A DNA stretch of 64,000 nucleotides from Rhodobacteraceae bacterium Water-Bin34. Its GTDB lineage: Bacteria > Pseudomonadota > Alphaproteobacteria > Rhodobacterales > Rhodobacteraceae. The translations under genes were made by a program, and so were the position numbers. How positions within the stretch are numbered: position 1 is the stretch's first letter; every line of letters starts with the position of its first letter. The DNA is taken from assembly GCA_900197625.1 (NCBI GenBank), contig FZLS01000003.1, positions 32,992 to 96,991 on the forward strand. Direction: 5' to 3'. Below the pieces are notes generated by a model that was not told the origin of the DNA, made no database searches, and was given only the letters and a program-made list of their open reading frames with translations. Positions 18,801-27,581 of the stretch are shown piece by piece.

Positions 18801-20324
18801 CTAACTTGTAATCTCGATTAGTTTAATACGTTGTATTTTCCCTGAAGGCCCTTTTGGAAGCTCATCAAGAAAATATATTCGATCAGGGGCTTTAAATTTT
18901 CCAAGTTTGGAACGACATAGCTCAATGAATTCATCTTCAGAAGCAATACTATTCATAGATAGCCTTATTGCGGCCTCTATCCTTTGGCCATAAACATCGC
19001 AAGGAATAGCAAACGCAGCAGCTTCAATAACATCTTTGTGTGCGTATAACGCGTCGTCTATCTCTCTGGGGGATATATTCTCTCCACCTTTAATAATTAA
19101 TTCTTTTAATCTGCCTGAAACAAAAACATAACCGTCATCATCCATATATCCTAAATCACCAGTTAGTAACCATCCATCTTCATTGATTGTTGATTTTGTA
19201 GCTCCAACATTATCAAGGTACTCAATCATTATGTTGGGTCCCCTTACAGCTATTTCGCCAATAAGATTATCTATTTGTTCTGAACCATCATCTTTCAAAA
19301 TTTTAACATCATTACCAAATGCAACTCCCGGAGAACCTATTTTACGTTGTTTTGGCGGTAAAGGATTTGATAAAATTTGAGCAGCAGTCTCCGTCAATCC
19401 CATTGTTTCAATTATAGGTACACCAAACCTTTTTTCAAAATTTGATTGAGTATCAATAGCTAAAGGAGCTGATGCAGATCTTCCAAATCGAAGGTTGTTA
19501 CATACAGACACACTAGGATCATTTTTTCCGTGTAAAAGATGCGATATTATTGTTGGAACTACTGAAAACCATGTAATTGAATATTTTTCACAGTCCTGCC
19601 AAAATTTTGAACTTGAAAATCTTGGGCAAATAACACTTGAGCCTCCTGAAATTAATGGTGCTATGACAGTAACACAAAGGCCGTTAATATGATAAAGTGG
19701 TAGTACGCAAAGTGCTCTATCAGTTGATTTTAATTCATGGGCAATTGAAGTTGTCCAACCACCGGAGAGAAGACTAGAATGTGAATGAACGACACCTTTT
19801 GGAACTCCAGTGGTGCCAGAAGTATACATTAATAATGCATGATCTTCTGGTGTAATATCATGCAACAAAAGAGTTTCTTTTGTATCTTTAAATGTATCTT
19901 TTCTTACTTTAACAATTGTAGGATTTGCATTTGTTTCTTTGAGTGCATTTGACAAAACATCTGATTGCATTTCATCATAAAATATAAAATTGCAATTACT
20001 GTGCGATATAGCATGTCCAAGTGCTGCTGGACCAGCTGCAAGATTAAGTGGTGTGACACGAAAACCACCATAAATAATAGCATAAAAAATTTCTAGTGCG
20101 CTACTCCCATTCGACATACAAATAGCTATACTTTCACCTTTTCGTATATTTAATCGCAGAAGATGATTTGTAATTAACTTAACTCTGTTTAATAATTCTA
20201 ACCAAGTAAGTTCTGATCCATTATCTGAAAACTGGTAAGATACCTTATTTGGTGATGTTTTTGCGTGATAATTCAACCAGTCGCGGATCGTGCCTTCCGG
20301 TTTAGATGTGGGAGAATAAATCAT
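18801..20324 (-). CDS. sauT: AMP-forming acyl-CoA ligase, SauT-like (candidate sulfoacetate-CoA ligase)
   Basis: A 507-residue adenylate-forming enzyme. The phosphate-binding loop YTSGTTGVPKG is at 167-177, the hinge is GWLLTGDLGYMDDDGYVFVSGRLKELIIKGGENI, and the catalytic lysine lies in PSGKIQRIK near the end. It activates a carboxylic acid to its CoA thioester. The gene overlaps the acylating aldehyde dehydrogenase by 4 bases and ends the tctA-tctB-tctC-sauS-sauT operon. An adjacent CoA ligase and CoA-acylating dehydrogenase is the SauT/SauS arrangement of sulfoacetate degradation. The substrate is inferred; another short organic acid is possible. Confidence 0.72.
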   Translation of the reverse strand: MIYSPTSKPEGTIRDWLNYHAKTSPNKVSYQFSDNGSELTWLELLNRVKLITNHLLRLNIRKGESIAICMSNGSSALEIFYAIIYGGFRVTPLNLAAGPAALGHAISHSNCNFIFYDEMQSDVLSNALKETNANPTIVKVRKDTFKDTKETLLLHDITPEDHALLMYTSGTTGVPKGVVHSHSSLLSGGWTTSIAHELKSTDRALCVLPLYHINGLCVTVIAPLISGGSSVICPRFSSSKFWQDCEKYSITWFSVVPTIISHLLHGKNDPSVSVCNNLRFGRSASAPLAIDTQSNFEKRFGVPIIETMGLTETAAQILSNPLPPKQRKIGSPGVAFGNDVKILKDDGSEQIDNLIGEIAVRGPNIMIEYLDNVGATKSTINEDGWLLTGDLGYMDDDGYVFVSGRLKELIIKGGENISPREIDDALYAHKDVIEAAAFAIPCDVYGQRIEAAIRLSMNSIASEDEFIELCRSKLGKFKAPDRIYFLDELPKGPSGKIQRIKLIEITS

Positions 20325-21730
20325 TTTCCGGCTTTACTCCAGTATTTTTCAAAAATATCCTCAAGCAATGGTTCTTCATTTGGAATTTCATTAACTATTT
20401 TTGTAACATTTAAAAAATGCTTCCAATGCAAATTATCGTCGATAGAGTTGCCACCCCAGCTGCCACAACCCATTGATAATGAAAATGGCATTCCATTATT
20501 AAATGACCCGCCCGTAGCAAAACAGTGTGCTTGATTAACTATCACTCTACAAGTTGGCAAAGTCATAGCCAACTTATTTGCTCTAAGTTTATCATTGGTA
20601 TGAATGCCAATAGAATGCCCTGCACCATAGTGCATTAACATTTTTTTTGCTTTCAAAACAGAATCTGAAAAGTCTTTTGCTTTATAAATTGAAACAACAC
20701 GTGATAATTTTTCACCTGAAAGCGGATAACTGTCACCTATGCCATCTGTTTCGATACCAATAAATTTTGTACCTTTAGGAACATGATCATTCAAATCTAA
20801 AGCGTTTATAAGTATATCTGCGTCTTGTGCTATTGCTTCCCTATTTAATTGGCCTTTTTTCCATAAACGATCTGTAATAATATTTTCCATTGATCTTGGT
20901 AAGGTTGCACACCCAACTAATGATAGTTCATCAATAAAACTATTATAAACCTCATCAAGAATGATAATTGAGTTTTCAGATGAACAAGATGTCGCGTTGT
21001 CAAATGTTTTAGATGCAGCAATTTTTTCTGCAGCCTCTTTTAAATTTGCTGTTTCATCAATAATTACAGTTACATTTCCAGCACCAACTCCTATAGCTGG
21101 AGTTCCTGAGGTGTAAGCTCTTCGGACATTATTTTGTGATCCCGTTACTATTACTAAATCTGTTTCTTCCAACATTTGCTGTGTTTTAATTTTAGTTCCC
21201 GGTGCTGGTATCATTTGAACAAGATCTTTATTTATTCCGATTTTTTCAAATTCTAAATGGATATAATGGATTAAACGTTCACAGCCAGCTATACCTTTTG
21301 GTGACGGCGAAATTATGATTGCATTACCGCATTTTAATGAATTTATTATATTATTTGCTGGGGTGGCTATTGGGTTAGTTGATGGGACAACAGCACCAAT
21401 TACACCAATTGCTCTTGCAATTTTTGTTATTCCCTTATCAATATTTTCGTCAATAATTCCGTAAGTTTTTACATTAGAAATGTCGCGTAATAAGCCTAAT
21501 GTTTTACGGTAGTTTTTTGTTATTTTGTCATTAACATTTCCCAAACCAGTACTTGAAACTGCTAATTCAGCTAATTCTTTATTCCTTTTAGGCTCCATAA
21601 TTGCCCAGCCAACTGCTTGGGCCGCATTATCATATTTTTCTTGTGAACCATATTTTTCATATTCATTTTGAGCAATTCTTGCTCTTGCAATGATTTGGTT
21701 AACTTCTTGAATTTCAGATTGATCTGGCAT
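20321..21730 (-). CDS. sauS: CoA-acylating aldehyde dehydrogenase, SauS-like (candidate sulfoacetaldehyde dehydrogenase)
   Basis: A 469-residue member of the EutE/AdhE-N branch of aldehyde dehydrogenases. Marks of this branch are AIGVIGAVVPSTNPIATP (107-124), GNAIIISPSPK, PAIGVGAGNV and the catalytic Cys249 in NATSCSSENSII. In the SauS role it would reduce sulfoacetyl-CoA to sulfoacetaldehyde with NAD(P)H. It follows tctC after a hairpin-bearing 63-base spacer and is coupled to the CoA ligase. Xsc, which consumes sulfoacetaldehyde, is encoded at 53481-55259. Ordinary acetaldehyde dehydrogenase activity is the main alternative. Confidence 0.75.
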   Translation of the reverse strand: MPDQSEIQEVNQIIARARIAQNEYEKYGSQEKYDNAAQAVGWAIMEPKRNKELAELAVSSTGLGNVNDKITKNYRKTLGLLRDISNVKTYGIIDENIDKGITKIARAIGVIGAVVPSTNPIATPANNIINSLKCGNAIIISPSPKGIAGCERLIHYIHLEFEKIGINKDLVQMIPAPGTKIKTQQMLEETDLVIVTGSQNNVRRAYTSGTPAIGVGAGNVTVIIDETANLKEAAEKIAASKTFDNATSCSSENSIIILDEVYNSFIDELSLVGCATLPRSMENIITDRLWKKGQLNREAIAQDADILINALDLNDHVPKGTKFIGIETDGIGDSYPLSGEKLSRVVSIYKAKDFSDSVLKAKKMLMHYGAGHSIGIHTNDKLRANKLAMTLPTCRVIVNQAHCFATGGSFNNGMPFSLSMGCGSWGGNSIDDNLHWKHFLNVTKIVNEIPNEEPLLEDIFEKYWSKAGK

Positions 21731-21750
21731 GTATTACCTATTTGTTTAAC

Positions 21751-21776
21751 AGAGGCAAAAAATTAATTTTGCCTCT
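21751..21776 (-). terminator. Stable intercistronic hairpin after tctC
   Basis: A perfect 10-bp stem AGAGGCAAAA/TTTTGCCTCT around a six-base loop lies between the tctC stop and the sauS start. It has no T-run on the minus strand, so it is more likely an mRNA-stabilising or processing element after the binding-protein gene than a full terminator. Confidence 0.6.
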
Positions 21777-21793
21777 ATAATTATAATATTAAA

Positions 21794-22750
21794 TTATAAA
21801 CCTTTTAGAAGTTCTTCTAAAGTTGTTTGACGTTTAGCCCACATATCTAATACTTCAGCCCGGTTCATAATTTTCATTGGTGAACCACCAGCTTTCATTT
21901 TTTGCGCAACACGTTTGTGTTTGAACATTTCAGGTACAACAGATGCTAATTTATCAATAACAGCTTGAGGAGTTCCTTTTGGAACCATAACACCCCTAAA
22001 GTTAACTGATGTATTATCTACATCTAAACCTTGCTCCATCATAGTAGGCACATCAGGTAAAAATGCATTTCGTTCAAGGTCTGCTACTCCTAGGATCTTT
22101 ATAGAACCAGCTTTTTGAGCGCGGAAAGCATCTGACAAATTATTTACACCAGCAAGAACTTCACCACTAATTACTGCTTTCATCGCACCTGCACCACCAG
22201 ATTTATTTGGAATGTACAACATCTTAACACCAGCTGCTTTTTCAATTTGCAAAGCGGCAATATGATGTCCTACAAATAAACCAGCACCTGAAAATGTAAG
22301 TTTTCCTGGATTAGCTTTTGCAAAATCAACCACGTCAGACATAGAATTAAAATTACTATCTTTGCCAACTACAAAAACAGCAGGATCAGAACCCCAGTTT
22401 GCAATTGGTTCAAAACTATCTGTCGAGTAATCTACCCCACCTTTTATAGATTGAGCTATAAAGTGTGGAATATTATACCCACCCATTGTATAACCATCTT
22501 TTTCTGCTTCGTTAGCAAACCAATTCCAACCAACACGGCCACCTGCGCCTGGCTTATTAATAATTGCTACTGGCATACCAAGCATATCATCGTTACCAGC
22601 AGGAATTGTTGCAATTCTGGCTTGAAAGTCAGTTGCTCCACCTGCACCATACGGTATCATTAATAATACTGGCCTCTCAGGATATTCTGCTTTTGCAGCT
22701 CCTGATATTCCGATTAGCGTGACTGCTAATGCTGCTATAATCTTTTTCAT
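21794..22750 (-). CDS. tctC: Tripartite tricarboxylate transporter (TTT) periplasmic binding protein TctC
   Basis: A 318-residue Bug/TctC-family binding protein. Residues 1-21 are a signal peptide (AKA/EYP cleavage region). The mature start YPERPVLLMIPYGAGGATD is the classic TctC N-terminus, and INKPGAGGRVGWNW and LTFSGAG follow. A very strong ribosome site (GGGAGGAGAAG) precedes the ATG, suiting a highly made periplasmic protein. It captures the substrate for TctA/TctB. Given the two enzyme genes downstream, sulfoacetate or another small carboxylate is the expected cargo. Confidence 0.92.
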   Translation of the reverse strand: MKKIIAALAVTLIGISGAAKAEYPERPVLLMIPYGAGGATDFQARIATIPAGNDDMLGMPVAIINKPGAGGRVGWNWFANEAEKDGYTMGGYNIPHFIAQSIKGGVDYSTDSFEPIANWGSDPAVFVVGKDSNFNSMSDVVDFAKANPGKLTFSGAGLFVGHHIAALQIEKAAGVKMLYIPNKSGGAGAMKAVISGEVLAGVNNLSDAFRAQKAGSIKILGVADLERNAFLPDVPTMMEQGLDVDNTSVNFRGVMVPKGTPQAVIDKLASVVPEMFKHKRVAQKMKAGGSPMKIMNRAEVLDMWAKRQTTLEELLKGL

Positions 22751-22790
22751 ATTCTTCTCCTCCCTAGAGTTTTATGCTGTTTTAGTACAG

Positions 22791-23246
22791 CTAAATGAAC
22801 ATTCCTCGCGGAGTATAGACCACTAAGATCTTCGCAAAGAGTGTGTACATAATGGCAATAAAACATGCCGTTATAATTATTCTTTTTACCCATGAATTGA
22901 TGTTTGAATAAGATGCAGGATCATAAGCCGTTAATAGTAAAAAGAATGCGATTGTTGTTGCTGAATAAAATCCAAAGAATTTTGCAGCAAAGAATAGATA
23001 AACCGATGAGATTAATACACCTGGTAACATATTTTTAAACATATATGCAGAAAGTCCGTTGCCAACTTTTGATAATCCCATCAATGCTTTTACAAATGTC
23101 CATAATGCCAAGGTTAAGAAAAATACTGAAATTACACGTGGAAATAAATAAGCATCAGATGGCTGTCTTGTAAAACTGATATAGCAAACAATTATTGCTA
23201 TGCTTGCGACAAATCCTGAGGCTAATCTGTGTTGAAAAATATTCAT
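22791..23246 (-). CDS. tctB: TTT small membrane subunit TctB
   Basis: A 151-residue hydrophobic protein with four predicted helices. The helix-flanked motif SDAYLFPRVISVFFLTLALW near residues 30-50 is typical of TctB. Its start overlaps the tctA stop by four bases, and tctC follows after 40 bases. It is the small integral subunit of the tripartite transporter. Confidence 0.9.
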   Translation of the reverse strand: MNIFQHRLASGFVASIAIIVCYISFTRQPSDAYLFPRVISVFFLTLALWTFVKALMGLSKVGNGLSAYMFKNMLPGVLISSVYLFFAAKFFGFYSATTIAFFLLLTAYDPASYSNINSWVKRIIITACFIAIMYTLFAKILVVYTPRGMFI

Positions 23247-24736
23247 TGTGATTGCCTTTTAGAATTAAATTCTGACCAAATAGAAAACCCCACTGATAAT
23301 ATCACAATAGAAACGAGTAAGATATTAAGCCCACCTGTAAAGAAATAAACGAAGGGACCATTTTGTGCTGTAGAAATTAATGATCCGGTAACAAAGTTAC
23401 TTTCTGCAATAGGACCTAATATTAATCCCAACACCAATGGAGCCGCAGAAAAACCAAAACGCTCAAGAAAGTACATCATTGTACCCAAGACAACCATTAC
23501 ATAAACGTCACCCATAGATTGTTGAACCGCAAAGGATCCAAATGCAGCGAGACCTAAAACAATAGCTGCCATAACGAACTGTGGAACTTGCGCCACACGT
23601 GCTGCTAAAGAGGCTATATATATTCCAAATATACACATTAAAATTTGACCAATAAGCATTGAATTTATGAACGGCCAAATAACTTCTGGGTATTGTTGGA
23701 ATAATGTTGGACCTGGGAAAATTCCATGTATTATTAATCCACCCAATAATACTGCTGCTGTCGGACTTCCTGGTATCGAAAGTGTTAATAATGGAACTAA
23801 AGAAGGCCCCACCATTGCATTATTGGCAGATTCTGCAGCAATAACTCCTTCAGAATGCCCAGTGCCAAATTTTTGTTTTTCAGGAGATAGTTTTTTTGCC
23901 TGATCGTATGCTAGCAATCCCGCAATCTGCCCACCAACACCTGGTATTAATCCAATTAAAGAGCCAATACTTGTACCAATTAAAACTGCACGTTTACGTG
24001 AAAAAACTTCACGAAACGCTTTAGATATTGGATGTTTTTTTACTTTAATTTGTTCAACATTATTTTGGGAGCGACCTTTTGCAAACATCGATATTACCTG
24101 CGGTATTGCAAAGAGACCAATTAATGCTGGAATAATATTAACTCCACCTCCTAGGGCTGGATGAAATACAAATCTCTTTACACCTTGAATATCATCAAAA
24201 CCAATTGTTGCGAGCCACATTCCAATACATCCAGACAATAATCCCTTTACAACAGAGCCTGCTTCAAGTGAACCAATTACGGTTACACCTATAATTGCTA
24301 GCCAAAATGTATGAGAATATCCAAATGAATTAGCCATTTTTGCTAAAATTGGAGTTAAAAAAATTAACAAAAATACTCCGAATATACCACCTATTAAAGA
24401 TGCAATGAATGATAACTGTAATGCTTTTGCGCCTTCGCCTTTACGAGCCATTGCATTACCATCGAGTGTTGTAGCTATATTCGCAGGTGCACCTGGGATT
24501 TTTAGTAAAATTGCACTAACAGCTCCGCCAGCAACAGTTGATGTATAGGCAGCTCCCAATAATATTAAACCATGAACTGGTGTCATATTAAATGTGAATG
24601 GAATTAATAATGCAACAGTCATAGTCGGAGATAGTCCAGGTGTTGCACCCATTATCAATCCACCAATTGTGCCGCCAATTAGCAATAACATAGATGTTAA
24701 AGTAAAAACCTCACCAAAATAAAAAATGAAATCCAT
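23243..24736 (-). CDS. tctA: TTT large membrane subunit TctA
   Basis: A 497-residue membrane protein with many helices. The conserved LLIGGTIGGLIMGATPGLSPTMTVALLIP near the start and IGLIPGVGGQIAGLLAYDQAKKLS in the middle are the duplicated TctA signatures (GxxPGL and PGVGG). I used the ATG at 24736, which has a good AAGGGA site; an upstream in-frame start at 24790 would run through the LacI operator. It is the first gene of the tctABC-sauST operon. Confidence 0.93.
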   Translation of the reverse strand: MDFIFYFGEVFTLTSMLLLIGGTIGGLIMGATPGLSPTMTVALLIPFTFNMTPVHGLILLGAAYTSTVAGGAVSAILLKIPGAPANIATTLDGNAMARKGEGAKALQLSFIASLIGGIFGVFLLIFLTPILAKMANSFGYSHTFWLAIIGVTVIGSLEAGSVVKGLLSGCIGMWLATIGFDDIQGVKRFVFHPALGGGVNIIPALIGLFAIPQVISMFAKGRSQNNVEQIKVKKHPISKAFREVFSRKRAVLIGTSIGSLIGLIPGVGGQIAGLLAYDQAKKLSPEKQKFGTGHSEGVIAAESANNAMVGPSLVPLLTLSIPGSPTAAVLLGGLIIHGIFPGPTLFQQYPEVIWPFINSMLIGQILMCIFGIYIASLAARVAQVPQFVMAAIVLGLAAFGSFAVQQSMGDVYVMVVLGTMMYFLERFGFSAAPLVLGLILGPIAESNFVTGSLISTAQNGPFVYFFTGGLNILLVSIVILSVGFSIWSEFNSKRQSQ

Positions 24737-24785
24737 TAAACTATCCCTTAATAATGATTCTATATTTATCTGATGAAAATAGTTA

Positions 24786-24799
24786 TGCAAACGTTTTCA
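24786..24799. promoter_or_regulatory. LacI-type operator between tctA and lacI
   Basis: TGCAAACGTTTTCA fits the general LacI-family operator pattern TGNAANCGNTTNCA at every fixed position. It lies 50 bases before the tctA start and 20 bases before the divergent lacI start, so it can control both. A TATACT element at 24807-24812 could be the -10 box for lacI. Confidence 0.75.
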
Positions 24800-24818
24800 T
24801 TTCGTATATACTGAAACT

Positions 24819-25844
24819 ATGAAAAAAAATACTAATGTAGATATAATTGATGTGGCTATTAAAGCTGGCGTATCGCCTGCTACTGTTTCACGTTCATTTA
24901 ATCATCCAAATAAAGTATTAAAAAGCACTCAAAAACGTATTGAAAAAGCAATACTACAGACAGGGTATATTAGAAATAGAGCTGCGCAAGCGATACAAGG
25001 CAAACGGAGTGGCACTGTTGGATTAATTGTACCAACACTAGACAACGCAATATTTTCAAACTTAATTCAAGCGTTTTCAGTTGAAATAAGACAGCATGGT
25101 TTCACAATGTTAGTTGCTACCAATGGATATGATTTGGATGATGAATATACTTTATTAAGAAGTTTATTGGAACATAGGGTCGAAGGAGTTGCATTAATTG
25201 GGCATGATCATTCTAAAGAAACATATAATCTATTAAATATCAGAAATGTTCCTGTTGTATCAATGTGGAATTATAAAGAAGATTCTCTAATTTCATGCGT
25301 TGGGGGTGAAAATAAAGAAGCAGGAATAGAAATAGCAAAACATATTTCCAGCTTAGGACACACAAAAATTGCTATGGCCTTTCCTAACGTTGAAGATAAT
25401 GACAGGGCAAGGGATAGAAAAATAGGGGTTGTTGAGTACTTGAATTCGCAAGGCATTACCATACCAGAATACTGGGATATAAAAACAGAATATTCAGTTA
25501 GCGATGCTAGGTATTGCGCAGAAGAATTATTTAATAAATACCCACATCCGACAGCTATTATTGCAGGCAACGATGTTATAGCTAGAGGTATAATTTATGC
25601 TGCACAATCATATGGCATGAATGTTCCAAAAGACATTTCAATTACTGGCATTGGTGATTTTTCTAGTTCTGAATCTTCATTTCCAAGTATTACAACTATT
25701 AGAATGCGTCCAAACAAGGTTGGAAAAAAAGCGGCAAGTGTTCTTATTGATAGGATTAATGGTGATAGAGAGGCTGAGCCAACAAGAATAAAAGTGAGCG
25801 TCGAGATAAAGTCCCGTGAAAGTACAATGACATTAAAGAATTAA
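24819..25844 (+). CDS. LacI-family regulator of the tctABC-sauST operon
   Basis: A 341-residue LacI-type protein. The N-terminal helix-turn-helix is VDIIDVAIKAGVSPATVSRSFNHPNKVLKSTQKRI (6-40) with hinge AAQAIQGKRSGTVGLIVP. A periplasmic-binding-protein-like effector domain follows (SITGIGDFSSSE region). No ribosome site is visible and a TATACT box ends only 6 bases before the ATG, suggesting a leaderless mRNA. It is divergent from the operon and overlaps the permease gene stop at 25841-25844 tail to tail. The inducer is unknown, presumably the transported acid or an intermediate. Confidence 0.92.
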   Translation: MKKNTNVDIIDVAIKAGVSPATVSRSFNHPNKVLKSTQKRIEKAILQTGYIRNRAAQAIQGKRSGTVGLIVPTLDNAIFSNLIQAFSVEIRQHGFTMLVATNGYDLDDEYTLLRSLLEHRVEGVALIGHDHSKETYNLLNIRNVPVVSMWNYKEDSLISCVGGENKEAGIEIAKHISSLGHTKIAMAFPNVEDNDRARDRKIGVVEYLNSQGITIPEYWDIKTEYSVSDARYCAEELFNKYPHPTAIIAGNDVIARGIIYAAQSYGMNVPKDISITGIGDFSSSESSFPSITTIRMRPNKVGKKAASVLIDRINGDREAEPTRIKVSVEIKSRESTMTLKN

Positions 25845-26632
25845 AGGTGTTTATTTAAATTTTTATTAATTGAATTAAAAATATAAATTATAATTAAAGT
25901 AAATAAAATAAAATAAATTGCAATTATAGGATATGGTACAAATGGGTTGAATGTTTTATCGGCAAAATAACTTGCATAATACAATGAATCACCTTTTTGT
26001 TGCCATGCTGGAAAACTTGAAAAGAAGACGAGTGCAGTTGCATGAAATAAAAAAATTGCTTCATTAGTATAAGACGACCAGGCCAATCTTAGCATAGTTG
26101 GCAAAATAATTCGTTTGTTTATTTGCTTATTGGTCAAGCCAAGTGACTGAGCAGCTTCAATATCACCAATTGGAACTGATTGAATTGCTCCATAAAATAT
26201 TTGTGCACTGTACGCAGTGGTATTTAAGAATAAAACAATCAATGCTCCTAACCAAGCTCGCGTTAACCATCTTGTTTCAATTGTGATTTCAGCAATCAAT
26301 AAGTTTAAATCAATTCCAACCTTTGGTAACAATACAAATGTTTCATAAACAACAAAAAATTGAATAAATAATGGAGATCCCCTCAAAATAAATATGAATA
26401 TTGAAGATGGTATTCTAAACAACCCAATTGAGCTATTCTTGGCAAATGCAATTGTTGTTGCAGCAAAAAATCCAAGTAATAAAGCAATTGCCGCAAAATA
26501 AATATTCCAGATCATTCCTGAACCAATTAAGACAATTTGGTCACACAATGATATATCTGATTTTGGTAAACCTCTTACTCCAAGTCCTACCGATCTTAGC
26601 CCATAATCTGTAAATGTTTGAAAGCAGCTCAT
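25841..26632 (-). CDS. Polar amino-acid/opine ABC transporter permease (HisM/OccM-like)
   Basis: A 263-residue permease of the His/Glu/Gln/Arg/opine (HEQRO) type. The motif RGSPLFIQFFVVYE and the ATPase-contact loop AYSAQIFYGAIQSVPIGDIEAAQSLGLTNKQINKRIILP are diagnostic. It starts 4 bases inside the previous permease gene. It is the last gene of the leftward ATPase, binding protein, permease, permease operon and converges on lacI with overlapping stop codons. Confidence 0.92.
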   Translation of the reverse strand: MSCFQTFTDYGLRSVGLGVRGLPKSDISLCDQIVLIGSGMIWNIYFAAIALLLGFFAATTIAFAKNSSIGLFRIPSSIFIFILRGSPLFIQFFVVYETFVLLPKVGIDLNLLIAEITIETRWLTRAWLGALIVLFLNTTAYSAQIFYGAIQSVPIGDIEAAQSLGLTNKQINKRIILPTMLRLAWSSYTNEAIFLFHATALVFFSSFPAWQQKGDSLYYASYFADKTFNPFVPYPIIAIYFILFTLIIIYIFNSINKNLNKHL

Positions 26633-27519
26633 GATGATCTTTTTTCACTTCTATTATTGTTCATTCCGCTTAATGTCGCCTGCCCTCTTGTGACTCTTAA
26701 AGTTAATTTATTAAAAAATATTTCGCTTACCCAAGACAAAAATAAATAAAATACTAACAGTACAATGAAATAACCTAATCTCCAATCTTCATGAGGATAG
26801 GTAAACCTAGCGGTTTTAGTTCCGCCAAGTTCCCTTGCCCAATAAACAATATCTTGAACTCCTAACAAAAATAGTAACGGTGTAGCTTTAATCAGTATCA
26901 TCCAAAGATTTGATAGCCCAGGTAAGGCATATGCCCACATTTGTGGAAATTGAATACGTATAAATATTTGTTTATTTGTCATTCCATATGCAACTCCAGT
27001 TTCAATTTGAGTTGGAGGAATAGCGTTTATTGCACCATTTATTGTATTTGCCGCGAATGCTCCAAAAACTATCGAAAAAGCTAATGCAGCAAGAAAAAAA
27101 CCATATGTCTCATGTATCCATTGATCGGAAGATCCCACTGGCATTTTTGCTATTTGACATACAACGAAATCATTTCCTTGTCTAATTGGTTCGGTCCAAT
27201 CTGGACACTTTACCTTATGCCTTAGATATTCAATCCCTTGATCTAGGGCAATTGGAACAAATAAGAAAAATATAATATCAGGGACGCCACGAACAATAGA
27301 TGTATAAGTAATGCCAAATAGTCTTACAGGATATAATTTAGATTGCCGAGCAATTGCACCTATAAATCCAAAAAGTAGAATTAAAGGAACTGTTACAATG
27401 AGCAATGCAAAAACAACTAAAAAACTTTTATAAAAACTAATATGCTTTACTGTTGTAAGGTAACAAGACCACCAATAAAATCCATCAAGATTTTGTGGGT
27501 CTACACAATAATGAAACAT
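26629..27519 (-). CDS. Polar amino-acid/opine ABC transporter permease (HisQ/OccQ-like)
   Basis: A 296-residue permease. The N-terminal part is longer than usual, with a soluble loop rich in charged residues around positions 95-130, including two cysteines (KVKCPDWTEPIRQGNDFVVCQ). The core motifs SIVRGVPDIIFFLFVPIALDQG and ANTINGAINAIPPTQIETGVAYGMTNKQIFIRIQFPQ place it in the HEQRO family. It overlaps the next permease by 4 bases. A hairpin separates it from the binding-protein gene upstream. Confidence 0.9.
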   Translation of the reverse strand: MFHYCVDPQNLDGFYWWSCYLTTVKHISFYKSFLVVFALLIVTVPLILLFGFIGAIARQSKLYPVRLFGITYTSIVRGVPDIIFFLFVPIALDQGIEYLRHKVKCPDWTEPIRQGNDFVVCQIAKMPVGSSDQWIHETYGFFLAALAFSIVFGAFAANTINGAINAIPPTQIETGVAYGMTNKQIFIRIQFPQMWAYALPGLSNLWMILIKATPLLFLLGVQDIVYWARELGGTKTARFTYPHEDWRLGYFIVLLVFYLFLSWVSEIFFNKLTLRVTRGQATLSGMNNNRSEKRSS

Positions 27520-27536
27520 ATAATTACCTTAAATTA

Positions 27537-27565
27537 CCTTAAGGCACTTAATTAGCGCCTTAAGG
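27537..27565 (-). terminator. Intercistronic hairpin after the ABC binding-protein gene
   Basis: A 9-bp stem CCTTAAGGC/GCCTTAAGG (27537-27545 with 27557-27565) lies 17 bases after the binding-protein stop. On the coding (minus) strand no T-run follows, so it probably stabilises or tunes the upstream mRNA rather than ending it; the permease ribosome site AAGG comes just after it. Confidence 0.6.
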
Positions 27566-27581
27566 TCTTATTTTTGTAAAA

